64,000 nt of DNA from Bacillus pumilus (GTDB taxonomy: Bacteria; Bacillota; Bacilli; Bacillales; Bacillaceae). Positions 40,077 through 53,300 of the stretch are shown here, piece after piece. Under the pieces are notes generated by a model. That model was given only the letters and a program-made list of their open reading frames with translations, made no database searches and had not been told where the DNA came from. The translations under genes were made by a program, and so were the position numbers. Position 1 is the stretch's first letter; every line of letters starts with the position of its first letter. The DNA lies in contig NZ_CP101833.1 in assembly GCF_024498355.1 (NCBI RefSeq), forward strand, positions 601,001-665,000, written 5' to 3'.

Positions 40077-41657
40077 CTAGACAGACTGCTGTGTGTCTGA
40101 GAACATAGGCACTTCGCTTGTTTGGCCATTCTCTTGTCTAAAGATAATATGTTTTTCATGAAAATGAATGGGCGATTCAATACCAGCAGCTGCGGATAAG
40201 TTAAATAAACCTTCTCTAAGAGACAGGATATAATTGCATACTCGGTATTTCTTTTCTTCAATCGATAACCCCTTTTGCAGCTTTGGATCAGTCGTGGCGA
40301 CTCCTACTGGGCATTTATTCGTGTGACATACTTGCGCGCGAATGCAGCCGACTGAAAACATGAGTCCTCTTGCGATATTTACAAAGTCAGCACCCATTGA
40401 AAGGGCAATCGCAATTTTATCAGGTGAGAGAAGTTTGCCAGAAGCAAACAGCTTGAGCTGATCTCTGACACCATATTCCTTCAATATTTGATGAACCATT
40501 GGGAGTGCGGTGAAAATCGGCAGGCCTGCGGAATCGGCCAATTCATGAAAGGAAGCTCCTGTGCCGCCTTCTCCGCCATCCACTGTAATGAAATCAGGGT
40601 GCTTTCCGCTTTTTTTCATATAGCTGGAAAGCTCTTCAATGTCTTCTTTATGTCCGACAACAAGCTTGATTCCAACGGGCTTTCCGCCTATACTTCGCAG
40701 TTGTTCAATAAAATCAAACATGTCCGGAATGGAATTGAACATCTCAAATCGGTTCGGGCTGTCAATCGATTGGTGAGGCGGTAATTTACGGATATGCGCA
40801 ATTTCTTCTGTGACTTTTTCTCCGTCAATGTGACCGCCGCGTGTTTTCGCTCCTTGTGCCAGCTTGAGTTCAAAGGCTTTGACTTCTTCATGTTCACTTT
40901 TTTTCTTAAATTCTTCGAAGGAAAATGCGCCATCCTCTGTTCTGACTCCAAATAGACCTGGACCAATCTGGCAAATGATATCGGCGCCGCCTTTGAGGTG
41001 ATAAGGGGAAAGTCCGCCTTCACCAGTGTTCATCCACGTGCCGCCGGCCATTTTCAATCCGGAGGATAGCGCCGTAATCGCCCGGTCGCCTAAGGAGCCA
41101 TAGCTCATGGCGGATTGACCAATCAGTCCCTTTACATGGAAAGGTTTCCGACACGTCTTTTCTCCAATGATTTGTACATCCTCTTCATGAAGATAATAAG
41201 GTTTTGCTTCAACTTCTTTGATATGTTCGCTTCTTCGCAGTAAATTATCTTGATCAATCTGATACACTTTTGTTTGAATTTTTTCAGATTGATCAATTCG
41301 TAATTCATTTCGCTGTTTTGGAAACAGAACGTTTCGAATGTAATAACCAGGCTTGTCAAAATCACGTTTTGATCCAAACCCCATCGTCCGGCTGTTGTAC
41401 TTTCCAGACATGACGGCTTGCTCATATTCTCTTCTCGAAAAAGGAAGCTCCTCTCGATCATTGAGAAAGAGATATTGGCGAAGCTCAGGTCCTATTTTTT
41501 CGAAAATGAACCGTAGTTTTCCAATGACCGGATAATTTCGCAGGACAGAATGTTCTTCTTGCTTTTCATCCCTCATCCAAATCCATATCAATAAAATGAT
41601 GGGTACGATCAAACAAATCACTAGCAGTGCGGCTATGACAATTAAAGTAGTTGTCAT
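40077..41657 (-). CDS. yerD: Glutamate synthase-like FMN protein YerD
   Basis: 526 residues from ATG 41657 (AGAGGGATGAC before it), matching the B. subtilis length of about 525; the long frame to 41810 overlaps the opposite gene and is rejected. One N-terminal membrane helix (TLIVIAALLVICLIVPIILL) precedes an FMN-binding GltB central-domain barrel (GEGGLSPYHLKGGADIICQ, VDGGEGGTGASF) and the Cys-rich CHTNKCPVGVATTDP. Similar to archaeal-type glutamate synthase. Its electron partner is unknown. Confidence 0.92.
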   Translation of the reverse strand: MTTTLIVIAALLVICLIVPIILLIWIWMRDEKQEEHSVLRNYPVIGKLRFIFEKIGPELRQYLFLNDREELPFSRREYEQAVMSGKYNSRTMGFGSKRDFDKPGYYIRNVLFPKQRNELRIDQSEKIQTKVYQIDQDNLLRRSEHIKEVEAKPYYLHEEDVQIIGEKTCRKPFHVKGLIGQSAMSYGSLGDRAITALSSGLKMAGGTWMNTGEGGLSPYHLKGGADIICQIGPGLFGVRTEDGAFSFEEFKKKSEHEEVKAFELKLAQGAKTRGGHIDGEKVTEEIAHIRKLPPHQSIDSPNRFEMFNSIPDMFDFIEQLRSIGGKPVGIKLVVGHKEDIEELSSYMKKSGKHPDFITVDGGEGGTGASFHELADSAGLPIFTALPMVHQILKEYGVRDQLKLFASGKLLSPDKIAIALSMGADFVNIARGLMFSVGCIRAQVCHTNKCPVGVATTDPKLQKGLSIEEKKYRVCNYILSLREGLFNLSAAAGIESPIHFHEKHIIFRQENGQTSEVPMFSDTQQSV

Positions 41658-41794
41658 GTCATCCCTCTTTTCTCTTTCATTACTGTTGTTATTCCACTTT
41701 TCCTTCAAAGAGAAACCACATGAACATATTGTGACGTTTAGAAATGAAGAGGCGGGGTAACTTAAAAATAAGCTGACAAGGGGAGGGAACATAT

Positions 41795-42025
41795 ATGAAT
41801 AAGCGTCCAAATACGTATGTACTTGCGGGATTAGGGGTTGGAGGTGCTGTGTTATTAGCGGTTAAAAATAAACAGCATCTGAAAAAATGGGCAAGCATGT
41901 TCCGATCAAATGAAAAGGTTCCTGAAAAAGCCGGCCATCCTGATCCGTTAGATATCCAAGACAACAAGATGGTCGATGAAGGAGCCATGACATCTGTCCA
42001 TTATTTTAATGAAGTGAAACAATAG
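41795..42025 (+). CDS. Small protein with one N-terminal membrane helix
   Basis: 76 residues: basic start MNKRPNTY, one hydrophobic helix (VLAGLGVGGAVLLAV), then a charged tail (KNKQHLKKWASMFRS). It looks like YtxH-type small anchored proteins, but no name can be given. GGGGAGGG supports the ATG. Divergent from yerD with about 135 bases between the starts. Confidence 0.7.
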   Translation: MNKRPNTYVLAGLGVGGAVLLAVKNKQHLKKWASMFRSNEKVPEKAGHPDPLDIQDNKMVDEGAMTSVHYFNEVKQ

Positions 42026-42428
42026 TTTGAAAAAACCGTTTTGACCATTCAAAACGGTTTTTTCTTGTCTTTCTTTTGACGTTATATCGAAGAGGATCGA
42101 CAATGGTAAAACCAATCAGTCCATTGTGATCAGGCGTCGAGAATTGAAATTCAATGCCCGATAAATGATAGGTTGAGAGAACTTCCTGATCCGTAAAACG
42201 TAATGAAAGCTCGTCCTCATAAACGGGTGGGTGCTTCAAAACCTCGGCTTCTTCTGCAAATAACTCCAGCCCAGCCACTCGGCCCTCTTTGTCGATGTCT
42301 GCGTTCACACATTCATTCACGTCTAATTCAATGGTTTCTTTGATTGTCCCGATTCCAGGCGGGATGAGATAGATGTATCCGATGTCGATCGTTTGATCAT
42401 ATGTGATGGTTCTTTTCAAATCATTCAC
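42006..42428 (-). CDS. DUF2283-type protein
   Basis: 140 residues from GTG 42428 with a weak ribosome site. The N-terminal half has the DUF2283 pattern (YDQTIDIGYIYLIPP and DIDKEGRVAGLELFAEEAE). The C-terminal segment (VKRKTRKNRFEWSKRFF) is encoded by a terminator hairpin shared with the opposite gene, and the stop lies 20 bases inside that gene. The real 3' end may have been altered. Function unknown. Confidence 0.65.
   Translation of the reverse strand: MNDLKRTITYDQTIDIGYIYLIPPGIGTIKETIELDVNECVNADIDKEGRVAGLELFAEEAEVLKHPPVYEDELSLRFTDQEVLSTYHLSGIEFQFSTPDHNGLIGFTIVDPLRYNVKRKTRKNRFEWSKRFFQTIVSLH
42030..42066 (+). terminator. Bidirectional terminator inside the convergent overlap
   Basis: AAAAAACCGTTTTGA and TCAAAACGGTTTTTTC flank loop CCAT. 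It ends the plus-strand small gene and, read on the minus strand, falls within the last codons of the DUF2283 gene. Confidence 0.8.
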
Positions 42429-42654
42429 CTGCTTGGTAGATAGTAAAATGTTCCTTTATTGTATAATATCATGTGATGAGACGAAGTAGCTCGCATTTCA
42501 GTTCAGCATCAATATATTTATCTCCCTCAGCTCCTCTTGAAGTGGATCTTTCCATATAGTCTCCATTAGCCTTACCTAGAGTTGAAATCGTCTATTTTCA
42601 AAAGAATGAAACTTTTAGCTGAAGGAGGTTACCCGTTTTTTGCGGTCACTGATT

Positions 42655-42664
42655 TTGTTATAAT
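42655..42664 (+). promoter_or_regulatory. Extended -10 promoter of pcrB-pcrA-ligA-camS
   Basis: TTGTTATAAT: TATAAT (42659-42664) with an upstream TG one base away. No good -35 is seen, as expected for extended -10 promoters. It lies about 38 bases before the pcrB ATG. Confidence 0.55.
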
Positions 42665-42701
42665 ATTTAAATGGAATGAAACGAATGGAGGAACGTTTTT
42701 C

Positions 42702-43394
42702 ATGTATGATGTTACCGAGTGGAAGCATGTCTTTAAACTCGATCCAAATAAAGAGATTTCCGATGAACAGCTAGAAACGATTTGCGAATCTGGTACGGAT
42801 GCCATATTGATTGGCGGCAGTGACAATGTGACAGAGGACAACGTGCTCCAATTGATGTCAAAGGTCCGCCGGTTTCTTGTGCCATGTGTGCTTGAAATAT
42901 CAACACATGAGATGATTGTGCCGGGCTTCGATCTGTATTTCATCCCGGCCGTATTAAACAGCTCTCATCCTGATTGGATTGTTGGGCTTCATAAGGATGC
43001 GATGAAGGAATACGGTGATTTGATGTCAATGGAAGAGATTGTGCCAGAAGGATATGTGATCTTGAACAAAGATTGTAAAGCGGCCAAGCTCACAGAGGCA
43101 AATACAGCGCTGGATATAGATGATGTAAGGGCATATGCAAGAGTGGCAGAGCATTTGATGAAACTGCCCATTTTTTATCTAGAATACAGCGGGACGCTTG
43201 GAGACATAGAGCTTGTCAAAGAAACAAAAGCAGTGCTTCACGAAACGGTTCTTTTTTATGGCGGCGGCATTGAGAACGCAGAGCAGGCAAAAGGCTTTGC
43301 ACAGCATGCAGACGTGGTCGTTGTAGGGAACGTCATTTACGACAATTTCAAAGAAGCGTTAAAGACAGTCGACGCAGTCAAAAAGTCATCATAG
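42702..43394 (+). CDS. pcrB: Heptaprenylglyceryl phosphate synthase PcrB
   Basis: 230 residues from ATG 42702 (GGAGG ten bases upstream); the frame opens earlier at 42582 but the promoter lies within that extension. TIM-barrel enzyme coupling heptaprenyl diphosphate to glycerol-1-phosphate, giving bacterial archaeal-like ether lipids. Motifs: [25 protein letters not shown] and [13 protein letters not shown] with the phosphate-binding glycines. First gene of the conserved pcrB-pcrA-ligA-camS operon. Confidence 0.95.
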   Translation: MYDVTEWKHVFKLDPNKEISDEQLETICESGTDAILIGGSDNVTEDNVLQLMSKVRRFLVPCVLEISTHEMIVPGFDLYFIPAVLNSSHPDWIVGLHKDAMKEYGDLMSMEEIVPEGYVILNKDCKAAKLTEANTALDIDDVRAYARVAEHLMKLPIFYLEYSGTLGDIELVKETKAVLHETVLFYGGGIENAEQAKGFAQHADVVVVGNVIYDNFKEALKTVDAVKKSS

Positions 43395-43451
43395 TCAAAC
43401 GAGACGAAACGGGTTAAAATAGAACATAAGTTCGAATTGGCGGTGAATGGA

Positions 43452-45674
43452 ATGAATGAAATATCGAATCATCTATTAGAAGGGCTGAATGACGCGCAGA
43501 AAGAAGCAGTCAAAGCAACAGACGGTCCGCTATTACTGATGGCAGGAGCAGGAAGTGGTAAAACACGGGTGCTCACACATCGAATTGCATACTTAATGGC
43601 AGAAAAGCATGTCGCTCCGTGGAACATTTTAGCGATTACGTTTACGAATAAAGCAGCACGTGAAATGCGTGAACGTGTCCAAGCCATTTTAGGGCCTGGC
43701 GCAGATGACATTTGGATTTCTACGTTTCACAGCATGTGTGTCCGAATTTTAAGACGCGATATTGACCGCATTGGTGTGAATCGCAACTTCTCCATATTAG
43801 ACACATCTGATCAGCTTTCCGTGATTAAAAACATTTTAAAAGAACGAAATATTGATCCTAAAAAGTTCGACCCACGCAGTATTTTAGGATCAATCAGCAG
43901 TGCAAAAAACGAACTCATTGATGCAGAGGAATACGCAAAAACAGCCGGTGATTTCTATGATCAAGTAGTCAGCGACGTCTATACAGATTATCAAAAACGA
44001 TTACTCAAAAACCAATCACTCGATTTTGATGATTTGATTATGATGACGATCCGTCTGTTTGAACGCATCCCTGAAGTATTAGAGCATTACCAGAGGAAGT
44101 TCCAATACATTCATGTCGATGAGTATCAGGATACAAACAGAGCGCAGTACATGCTTGTGAAGCTGCTCGCTCAGCGTTTTCAAAATATTTGTGTCGTCGG
44201 TGACTCAGACCAGTCCATCTATCGCTGGCGCGGAGCGGATATCACAAACATTCTTTCCTTTGAAAAAGACTATCCGTCCAGTGAAGTGATTCTGCTTGAG
44301 CAAAATTACAGATCGACGAAACGCATTTTGCATGCCGCAAATACGGTCATACAAAACAATGCGAATCGTAAACCAAAAAACCTTTGGACAGAAAATGATG
44401 AAGGAGCAAAGATTGCCTATTACCGTGCAGATAATGAATTCGGCGAGGGACAATTTGTCGCTGGAAAGATTCATCAGCTTCATCAAAGCGGAAAGCGTAA
44501 ATTATCCGATTTTGCGATCCTCTATCGAACCAATGCTCAGTCCCGTGTCATAGAGGAAACATTATTGAAGTCAAACATTCAATACAACATTGTCGGCGGT
44601 ACGAAGTTCTATGACAGAAAAGAGATCAAGGACATTTTGGCGTACTTACGACTTGTGGCAAATCCAGATGACGATATTAGTTTTGCGCGAATTGTCAACG
44701 TACCAAAGCGCGGAATCGGAGCCACATCTGTTGATAAAATTGCGGCATATGCAGAGATGAATGACCTGTCTATGTTTGAAGCGCTTGGTCAGGTAGATTT
44801 CATTGGACTGAGTGCGAGGGCAGCCAATGCTCTTGATGAGTTTAAACAGCTCATTGATCAAATGACGAACATGCAGGAGTATTTATCTGTCACAGAATTA
44901 ACAGAAGAGATCCTCGAGAAAACAGGCTATCGTGAAGCGCTTAAGGTCGAAAAAACGATTGAAGCACAAAGCCGCTTAGAAAATATTGATGAGTTTCTAT
45001 CTGTCACAAAGAATTTTGAAGAACAAAATGAAGACAAATCACTTGTGACCTTCCTGACGGATCTCGCCCTCGTCGCAGACATTGATAAGCTGGATGAAAA
45101 TGAGGAAGAAGATCAGGATGCCGTCATCTTAATGACCCTTCACGCCGCAAAAGGTCTAGAATTCCCTGTTGTTTTCTTAATGGGGATGGAGGAAGGTGTC
45201 TTCCCGCACAGCCGTTCATTGATGGAAGATGCCGAGATGGAAGAAGAACGCCGCCTTGCATACGTAGGCATCACACGGGCTGAAGAAGAGCTTTATTTAT
45301 CAAGTGCTAAAATGAGAACATTATTCGGCCGGACGAACATGAACCTTGAATCAAGATTCATTAGAGAAATACCAGCCGATTTATTGGACAACCTAAATGA
45401 GAAAAAAGAAAAGAAAACACCGTTTGGCCAAACAAGAGAAAGACCGCAAAGACGGGGCCCTGTCTCTCGTCCGCAAACTCAAACCATTCAAAACACAGGT
45501 GCCGGCAGTATTGGCTGGGCTGTGGGCGATAAAGCAGCCCATAAAAAATGGGGCGTTGGAACGGTCGTGAGTGTGAAAGGCAGCGGAGACAGCACAGAGC
45601 TTGATATTGCGTTCCCAAGCCCTACAGGCATTAAGCGGCTCCTCGCAGCATTTGCGCCAATCGAGAAGCAATAA
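43452..45674 (+). CDS. pcrA: ATP-dependent DNA helicase PcrA
   Basis: 740 residues from ATG 43452, which aligns with the B. subtilis start ([13 protein letters not shown]); GTG and TTG further upstream are less likely. UvrD/Rep superfamily 1A 3'-5' helicase, essential for rolling-circle replication and conflict resolution. Walker A is [17 protein letters not shown], Walker B is [13 protein letters not shown], and motif VI is [16 protein letters not shown]. The C-terminal tudor-like RNA polymerase-binding part ends IEKQ. Confidence 0.98.
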   Translation: MNEISNHLLEGLNDAQKEAVKATDGPLLLMAGAGSGKTRVLTHRIAYLMAEKHVAPWNILAITFTNKAAREMRERVQAILGPGADDIWISTFHSMCVRILRRDIDRIGVNRNFSILDTSDQLSVIKNILKERNIDPKKFDPRSILGSISSAKNELIDAEEYAKTAGDFYDQVVSDVYTDYQKRLLKNQSLDFDDLIMMTIRLFERIPEVLEHYQRKFQYIHVDEYQDTNRAQYMLVKLLAQRFQNICVVGDSDQSIYRWRGADITNILSFEKDYPSSEVILLEQNYRSTKRILHAANTVIQNNANRKPKNLWTENDEGAKIAYYRADNEFGEGQFVAGKIHQLHQSGKRKLSDFAILYRTNAQSRVIEETLLKSNIQYNIVGGTKFYDRKEIKDILAYLRLVANPDDDISFARIVNVPKRGIGATSVDKIAAYAEMNDLSMFEALGQVDFIGLSARAANALDEFKQLIDQMTNMQEYLSVTELTEEILEKTGYREALKVEKTIEAQSRLENIDEFLSVTKNFEEQNEDKSLVTFLTDLALVADIDKLDENEEEDQDAVILMTLHAAKGLEFPVVFLMGMEEGVFPHSRSLMEDAEMEEERRLAYVGITRAEEELYLSSAKMRTLFGRTNMNLESRFIREIPADLLDNLNEKKEKKTPFGQTRERPQRRGPVSRPQTQTIQNTGAGSIGWAVGDKAAHKKWGVGTVVSVKGSGDSTELDIAFPSPTGIKRLLAAFAPIEKQ

Positions 45675-45700
45675 ACCGATAGGACTTATAAAACGGATGA

Positions 45701-47725
<2,025 letters not shown>

Positions 47726-47740
47726 GAGGAGTGTTTTCTA

Positions 47741-48928
47741 TTGAAAAAGTTGTTATTGCTGCTGACAATGCTCACACTGGTACTGTCAGCGTGTGCACCT
47801 TTTGGGGGAAAGGACGAGGAAGAGGTCACACAAAAAACGGATGAAACGAAGGAAACAGCGATCATCCCCATGTACAATATCTCTGACTCCTATTACAAAA
47901 TGGTGCTGCCGTTTAAACAAGGGGCTGCAAGAGGATTAACAGCAGAGCGTCTCAATACACGCTTGGATATTGATGAATTTGAAATAGGACTCATGCGCCT
48001 GGCAACAGAGTCATTTAATACAAACGACTATCTTTTCCAAGAAGGACAGCATTTAGATGAGGATACCGTTCTCAGCTGGCTCGCGCGCAAAAAAACAGGC
48101 AGTGATCTGAAAAAAGCTGAAAAAGCAGATAAAGACTTTAAGAACCTAGGCTTAAATCCTGCTCTTCCAAACTCAGGTTCAACAAAGTCAAAAAACGAAA
48201 ATAGCCCAATATACTTATCTTCGATGCTAGAGCATAATTACTTAATTCGAAAAGACAAAAATAGCTTACAGCTTGGTGGAGTCGTCATTGGTCTTGCACT
48301 GAACTCTGTCTATTATTATCGTGAAAATATCGGTGATCCCCAGCAAGAGGTGACCATCGATTCATCGAAAAATTCAAAGAAACTCTTGGCAGAGGGCGAA
48401 AAAATCGCTGAGCAAGTGATCAAACGAATTCGTCAAATGGATGGTTTGCAAAAAGTGCCTGTCATGATTGCCCTTTATAAACAAGCGCCAAAATCGTCGA
48501 TTGTACCAGGAAACTTTATCGCCAAAACCGATGTGAAAGCAGGCTCAGCTGATATCGGCAATTGGGATACGATCAAAGAAGAGAATGTATTCTTCCCTTC
48601 AAATAATGCGAAAAGTAACTACAAAGATGATTCAGAGCGATTTGACCGCTTCAAGACAAAGGTTGAAGACTACTTCCCGAATTACACTGGAGTGGTAGGA
48701 AAAGGTTTCTATAAAAACGGAAACCTGCAAAAAATGAAAGTAGAAATTCCAATGCAGTTCTACGGAAAAACGGAAGTCGTGGCTTTCACGCAATATTTAA
48801 CAGGTGAAGTGATGGACTACTATAAGAGCACAAATATAGAAATTAACATCACATCTTCTGATCAACAAGAAGCCCTGATCACGAAAAATGCTGAAGACAA
48901 AGAACCTATCGTCCATATATATGACTAA
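47741..48928 (+). CDS. camS: CamS-family sex pheromone-like lipoprotein (YerH)
   Basis: 395 residues from TTG 47741 with GAGGAG upstream. Signal peptide with lipobox LVLSAC, lipidated Cys at residue 18. CamS family, related to the staphylococcal cAM373 pheromone precursor; the signal peptide can in theory release a hydrophobic peptide. B. subtilis name yerH. The last gene of core synteny before the biosynthetic island. Confidence 0.95.
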   Translation: MKKLLLLLTMLTLVLSACAPFGGKDEEEVTQKTDETKETAIIPMYNISDSYYKMVLPFKQGAARGLTAERLNTRLDIDEFEIGLMRLATESFNTNDYLFQEGQHLDEDTVLSWLARKKTGSDLKKAEKADKDFKNLGLNPALPNSGSTKSKNENSPIYLSSMLEHNYLIRKDKNSLQLGGVVIGLALNSVYYYRENIGDPQQEVTIDSSKNSKKLLAEGEKIAEQVIKRIRQMDGLQKVPVMIALYKQAPKSSIVPGNFIAKTDVKAGSADIGNWDTIKEENVFFPSNNAKSNYKDDSERFDRFKTKVEDYFPNYTGVVGKGFYKNGNLQKMKVEIPMQFYGKTEVVAFTQYLTGEVMDYYKSTNIEINITSSDQQEALITKNAEDKEPIVHIYD

Positions 48929-48929
48929 T

Positions 48930-48955
48930 AAAAAACCGCCTTTTGGCGGTTTTTT
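48930..48955 (+). terminator. Intrinsic terminator of the pcrB-camS operon
   Basis: AAAAAACCGCC (48930-48940), loop TTTT, GGCGGTTTTTT (48945-48955). It marks the left edge of the inserted cluster. Confidence 0.93.
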
Positions 48956-49061
48956 AAATTAGGTAAAATGTATCAAATCATGAAAAAATTGTTATAAAAA
49001 GTAGAAGTGTAGAAAATAATGTATTATTATGATTGGTAATGAAGAGAAAATGGAGATAAAT

Positions 49062-50261
49062 ATGAAAAACAAATCATTTTACTTTTTATTAGGGGGTCAA
49101 ACCCTAGCTAATTTTGGGGATTCACTATATGTCCTCGTTCTTACCATCCTGACGTATCAATTAACAAATTCTACGCTGATTGCTTCAATGGTAGCCGTCT
49201 CGCAGTTTGTTGGACAAGCACTTGGAGCGATACTCATCCCTTTCTTTATGTATCAGCTTAAGCTAAAAAGGCTCATTATCTATTTGCAAATTTGTCAAAT
49301 TACTTTCTTCGGCTGCTTAATTTTCATTTATATTCTACAACTATCAACATTTTCTATTCCTCTTTTTTTTATCATTGTATTTCTACTTTCTTTGATAGAT
49401 GGAGGAACCATTCCTGTTCGAAATTCAATGATTCCACGTTTAGTAGAAAAGCACTTTTTACTAAAAGCCAATAGCTATATCTTAACTTCTGATCAAATTG
49501 TCCTTTTACTAGGCTGGCTTTTAGGAGGACTATTTATTGGCATTCTAGGACCACAATTTTTACTTTTGACGACACTTGTTTTATACAGTTTGTCGCTCAT
49601 ATCCATGCTCTTTATCATCGATACTGGAGCTGCGGCTAAACAAGAGAAACAGTCTGAATCATTTGGTGCAAGGGTCTTTTCAGGCTGGAAGCTCATGTAT
49701 GAGAAGCCGACAATTCGAACATTAACGATTTTAGAAATGCTTTCCATGTGCGGCAGAAGTATTTGGACTGGTGCCATTATCCTTGTCTATGTTACAGAAG
49801 TCTTACACCAGCCTGCCACATGGTGGGGCTTTATTAACGCAAGCTATTTTGGCGGAACCATTCTAGGCGGCCTGCTCGTGCTGCGGTTTGCAAAGCATGT
49901 GGAACAGCGTTTGTTTGATCACATTTTTTACAGCTCGGTGATCGTTGCCGTGTTGACCCTATGCTTAGGGCTGAATCATTCAGCTTGGCTGAGTTTGTTA
50001 TTTGTCTTTTTGTTAGGCCCAGCCTTTCAGCTTCGCAGCATTTCCATTCGCACATATGTACAAGATACACTGAGTCAAATTGAATTGCCTAAAATACTAT
50101 CAGCTCAACATACACTATCAACTTTTATATACGGAATGTCCATCCTCATTATGAGCACCATGACCGATCTCTTTGGGGCAAGAGTCGTCTTTTTTATAAA
50201 CGTTGTCCTGTTTACTGTGTCGGCTTTCCTAGCGTCTAGATTAAAAAATGAACAAATTTAG
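49062..50261 (+). CDS. MFS transporter next to NRPS cluster (candidate exporter)
   Basis: 399 residues from ATG 49062 (GGAG six bases upstream; start MKNKSFYFLLGGQTLANFGD). About 12 helices of the MFS_3 type (macrolide/enterobactin exporter-like). Contains DGGTIPVRNSMIPRLVEK, typical of that family. AT content is higher than in core genes. It is followed 90 bases later by the first NRPS gene in the same direction and likely exports the capped peptide-polyketide or serves self-protection. Confidence 0.85.
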   Translation: MKNKSFYFLLGGQTLANFGDSLYVLVLTILTYQLTNSTLIASMVAVSQFVGQALGAILIPFFMYQLKLKRLIIYLQICQITFFGCLIFIYILQLSTFSIPLFFIIVFLLSLIDGGTIPVRNSMIPRLVEKHFLLKANSYILTSDQIVLLLGWLLGGLFIGILGPQFLLLTTLVLYSLSLISMLFIIDTGAAAKQEKQSESFGARVFSGWKLMYEKPTIRTLTILEMLSMCGRSIWTGAIILVYVTEVLHQPATWWGFINASYFGGTILGGLLVLRFAKHVEQRLFDHIFYSSVIVAVLTLCLGLNHSAWLSLLFVFLLGPAFQLRSISIRTYVQDTLSQIELPKILSAQHTLSTFIYGMSILIMSTMTDLFGARVVFFINVVLFTVSAFLASRLKNEQI

Positions 50262-50278
50262 ACATTTTATCTCAATTA

Positions 50279-50307
50279 TTTACAAAAATACTATTGTATG
50301 ATTTAAT
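50279..50307 (+). promoter_or_regulatory. Candidate promoter of the NRPS cluster
   Basis: TTTACA (50279-50284), 17 bases, TTTAAT (50302-50307), about 45 bases before the first NRPS start. Moderate match to sigma-A; no regulator site recognised. Confidence 0.4.
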
Positions 50308-50352
50308 ATGTTCGTAGAAATGTTAACTATATGAAAAGTAGAGGTGGCGTAA

Positions 50353-53300
50353 TTGACTAGTAGTTTAGTATATTGGCCATTAACACATCCGCAGCGGCGC
50401 GTGATGAACATGGAAACATTTTATCCAAAAACACCGATCAATCATATTGGCGGTATCATTTTTGTCAATGGGCCGTTGCAGCTCGACAAACTGAAGCAGG
50501 CCATTGCATCTTGTATCAAGACGACAGAATCACTTCGTCTCAAGCTAGTAGAGAAAGACGGAGAGATTCTTCAATACGTTGCTTCAAACACAGACAACCA
50601 TATTCCTGCCTATGAGTTTTCCACACATGAACACATGTTAGAATGGGCCGGAAAAGCCTTCAAAACACCATTTCAGTTACTAGAAACCTCTCTCGCCGAA
50701 TTTGCCGTATTGAAAGTCGGCGAACAGCATTCCGGTTATTTCATCAAATGCCATCATACTGTAGCAGATGGATGGTCGATGAAAGTCATCATCGATAAAA
50801 TTAGTCAACTTTACATTGCTCTTACACACAGCTCCTCTATCGAACAAGAAGCAGACAATCATTCTGTTTTTATTGATAAAGAATCGAAATATATGAACTC
50901 CCCAAGATTTAAAAAAGATCAGCAATTTTGGAAAGAAACATTATCTGATGTGTCTGAAAGTGATTTGGTACAGGGAACTGACCAAATCAAAGGCCATCGA
51001 CAAAGCCATTATCTTGATCGACAACTCTCAGAAAGAATCTATGAATTTATAGACACCCATCATTGTTCAATCAACTCTTTATTTACTTTAGGCCTCTTCG
51101 TTTACTTGCATAAAAAATACCAGCAAAAAGATTTTATTATTGGGACGCCAGTTCTCAATCGTTCCGGGCAAAAGGAGAAAGCCACATCCGGTATGACCGT
51201 CAGCACAATGCCTTATCGAATGAAGATCGATCCTCATCTATCTTTGTTAGAAAGTCTGACAGACGTTCAAAAAAACTATAAGGCCTACTTCCTGCATCAG
51301 CGCTATCCATATGACGCACTCGTCAAAGATTTAGAGCTTGCAAAGGCAGGATATGATCAGCTTTTTCAAATCTTTATCAACTCCTACAGCACAAATATGG
51401 TGCAGGAGATGGAAGGGTACGCAGTTGAATACATAGAGCTTTACAATGGCTTCCAGCCATACGGTTTACAAGTTGCTGTGAAAGAATGGGATGAAAAAGG
51501 GCAAATCGAGCTGCAATATGATTACAAAATCTCAGATTACGGCAAGGAAGACATCAATTTTCTTCATGAGAGGATGCTCCTATTTGTCGAGAACATACTC
51601 ACCCAGCCTAAGCAGCACATAAAAGACGTACTTCTTATGACAGAAGAGGAGAAACATCGAGAGCTTTATCAATGGAATGACACAGCCGTCCGATTTCCAC
51701 AGAAACAAAAAATCCATGAATTGATCACAGATATGTCTAAGACTTCCCCTGATCGAATCGCACTTCAGGATGGATCTCATGTAATGACATACGGTGAACT
51801 TGAGAGAAAAACCAATCAAATGGCACATTTCCTCCAAACAAAAGGCTTACAGAGGCATGACTTTGTTGCAGTATGCATGAACCATTCACCAGAACTTATT
51901 GTGCTGCTGCTTGGAATTTTAAAGGCGGGCGGTGCATACGTACCGATTGATCCTGAGTATCCGCAGGAGCGCATTCAGTTTATTTTGGATGATAGTCAGG
52001 CGAAGCTGTTTTTCACAGAACAAGTGTCGTCATACCATTTTGAAGGCGATACGTACAATGTGTATAGCGTGTGGGATGACTTAGATCAGTATGATTCAGC
52101 ACATTCATTCATTGGAGATGCTGGAGATGTCGCATATATGATCTATACGTCCGGCTCTACAGGACAGCCAAAGGGCGTCATGATTGAGCACCGAAGCTTA
52201 GTGAACTATATCTTGTCTGCCAAAACACACTATACAGATTCAGCAGATGATCATTTTGCCTTGTATTCATCCATTGCATTTGATTTAACTGTGACATCCA
52301 TTTATACGCCATTGGTGACTGGAAGTACAGTGGTGATCTATCGTCAAGAGGATCAGTCAGGTTTTTTACTAGAACATATCTTGTTTGATCAAAAAGCAAA
52401 AGTCATCAAACTGACACCAGCTCATATGGCGCTGCTAACAGATGCTGCACTGTCTCAATCAGTAGTGAAACGGATGATTGTTGGCGGGGAGCAATTACCG
52501 GCAGCTTTGGCCAAAAGAATCACAGAGGCAAGTGATGGACGAATTTCGATCTTTAATGAATATGGACCAACTGAAGCAACCGTTGGCTGCATGATTCATC
52601 AATTTCAACAAGACGATGGCGGGACGTCAGTGTCTATTGGTGTGCCGATGCCAAATACGGAGATTTACCTTTTAGATGAAAATCAGCAAGTGGTGTTACC
52701 AGGGACAGTAGGAGAAATGTATATTTCAGGCGAGGGTGTTGGCAGAGGATATTGGCAAAGACCTGATTTGCAGGAATCGCGCTTTCTGCCGAATCCATTT
52801 GTAAGCCATCGCCGCATGTACCGAACAGGTGACATTGCCAAACGAGCAAATGATGGAAAGATTGAATATATTGGCCGGCTTGATCATCAAATCAAGCTGA
52901 GAGGCTACCGGATTGAGCTGGGGGAAATTGAACTTGCGCTTATGGCACTCGATGAAGTTGATAAAGCCGCTGTCATTGATCTAACCGATCAGGCTGGAGA
53001 AAAACAGCTGGCTGCTTATATTGAATTAAAAGAAAAAGAGATGACGACCTTTTTACTAAGAAAAAAATTATCAGAGCAGCTGCCAGCTTATATGGTCCCA
53101 GCGTATATTGTCATACTAGATGAGCTCCCGCTAACTCAAAACGGAAAAATCAATCGAGCAGCACTGCCTGATCCATTGCTGTCTCAAGTGGAAACAGAGG
53201 TTGAATGGTCTAAGGAAAAAGCGGTCATCGAAGAGATCATAATAGATACAGCAAAAGATATCTTAGGGCATGAAAAGATCGACCCAGCTGATCATTTTTA

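Noticed and set aside
41658..41810. 51-residue N-terminal extension of YerD
   Set aside because: It overlaps the divergent small gene and has no ribosome site; ATG 41657 does.
42582..42701. 40-residue N-terminal extension of PcrB
   Set aside because: It contains the extended -10 promoter, and GGAGG precedes the ATG at 42702.
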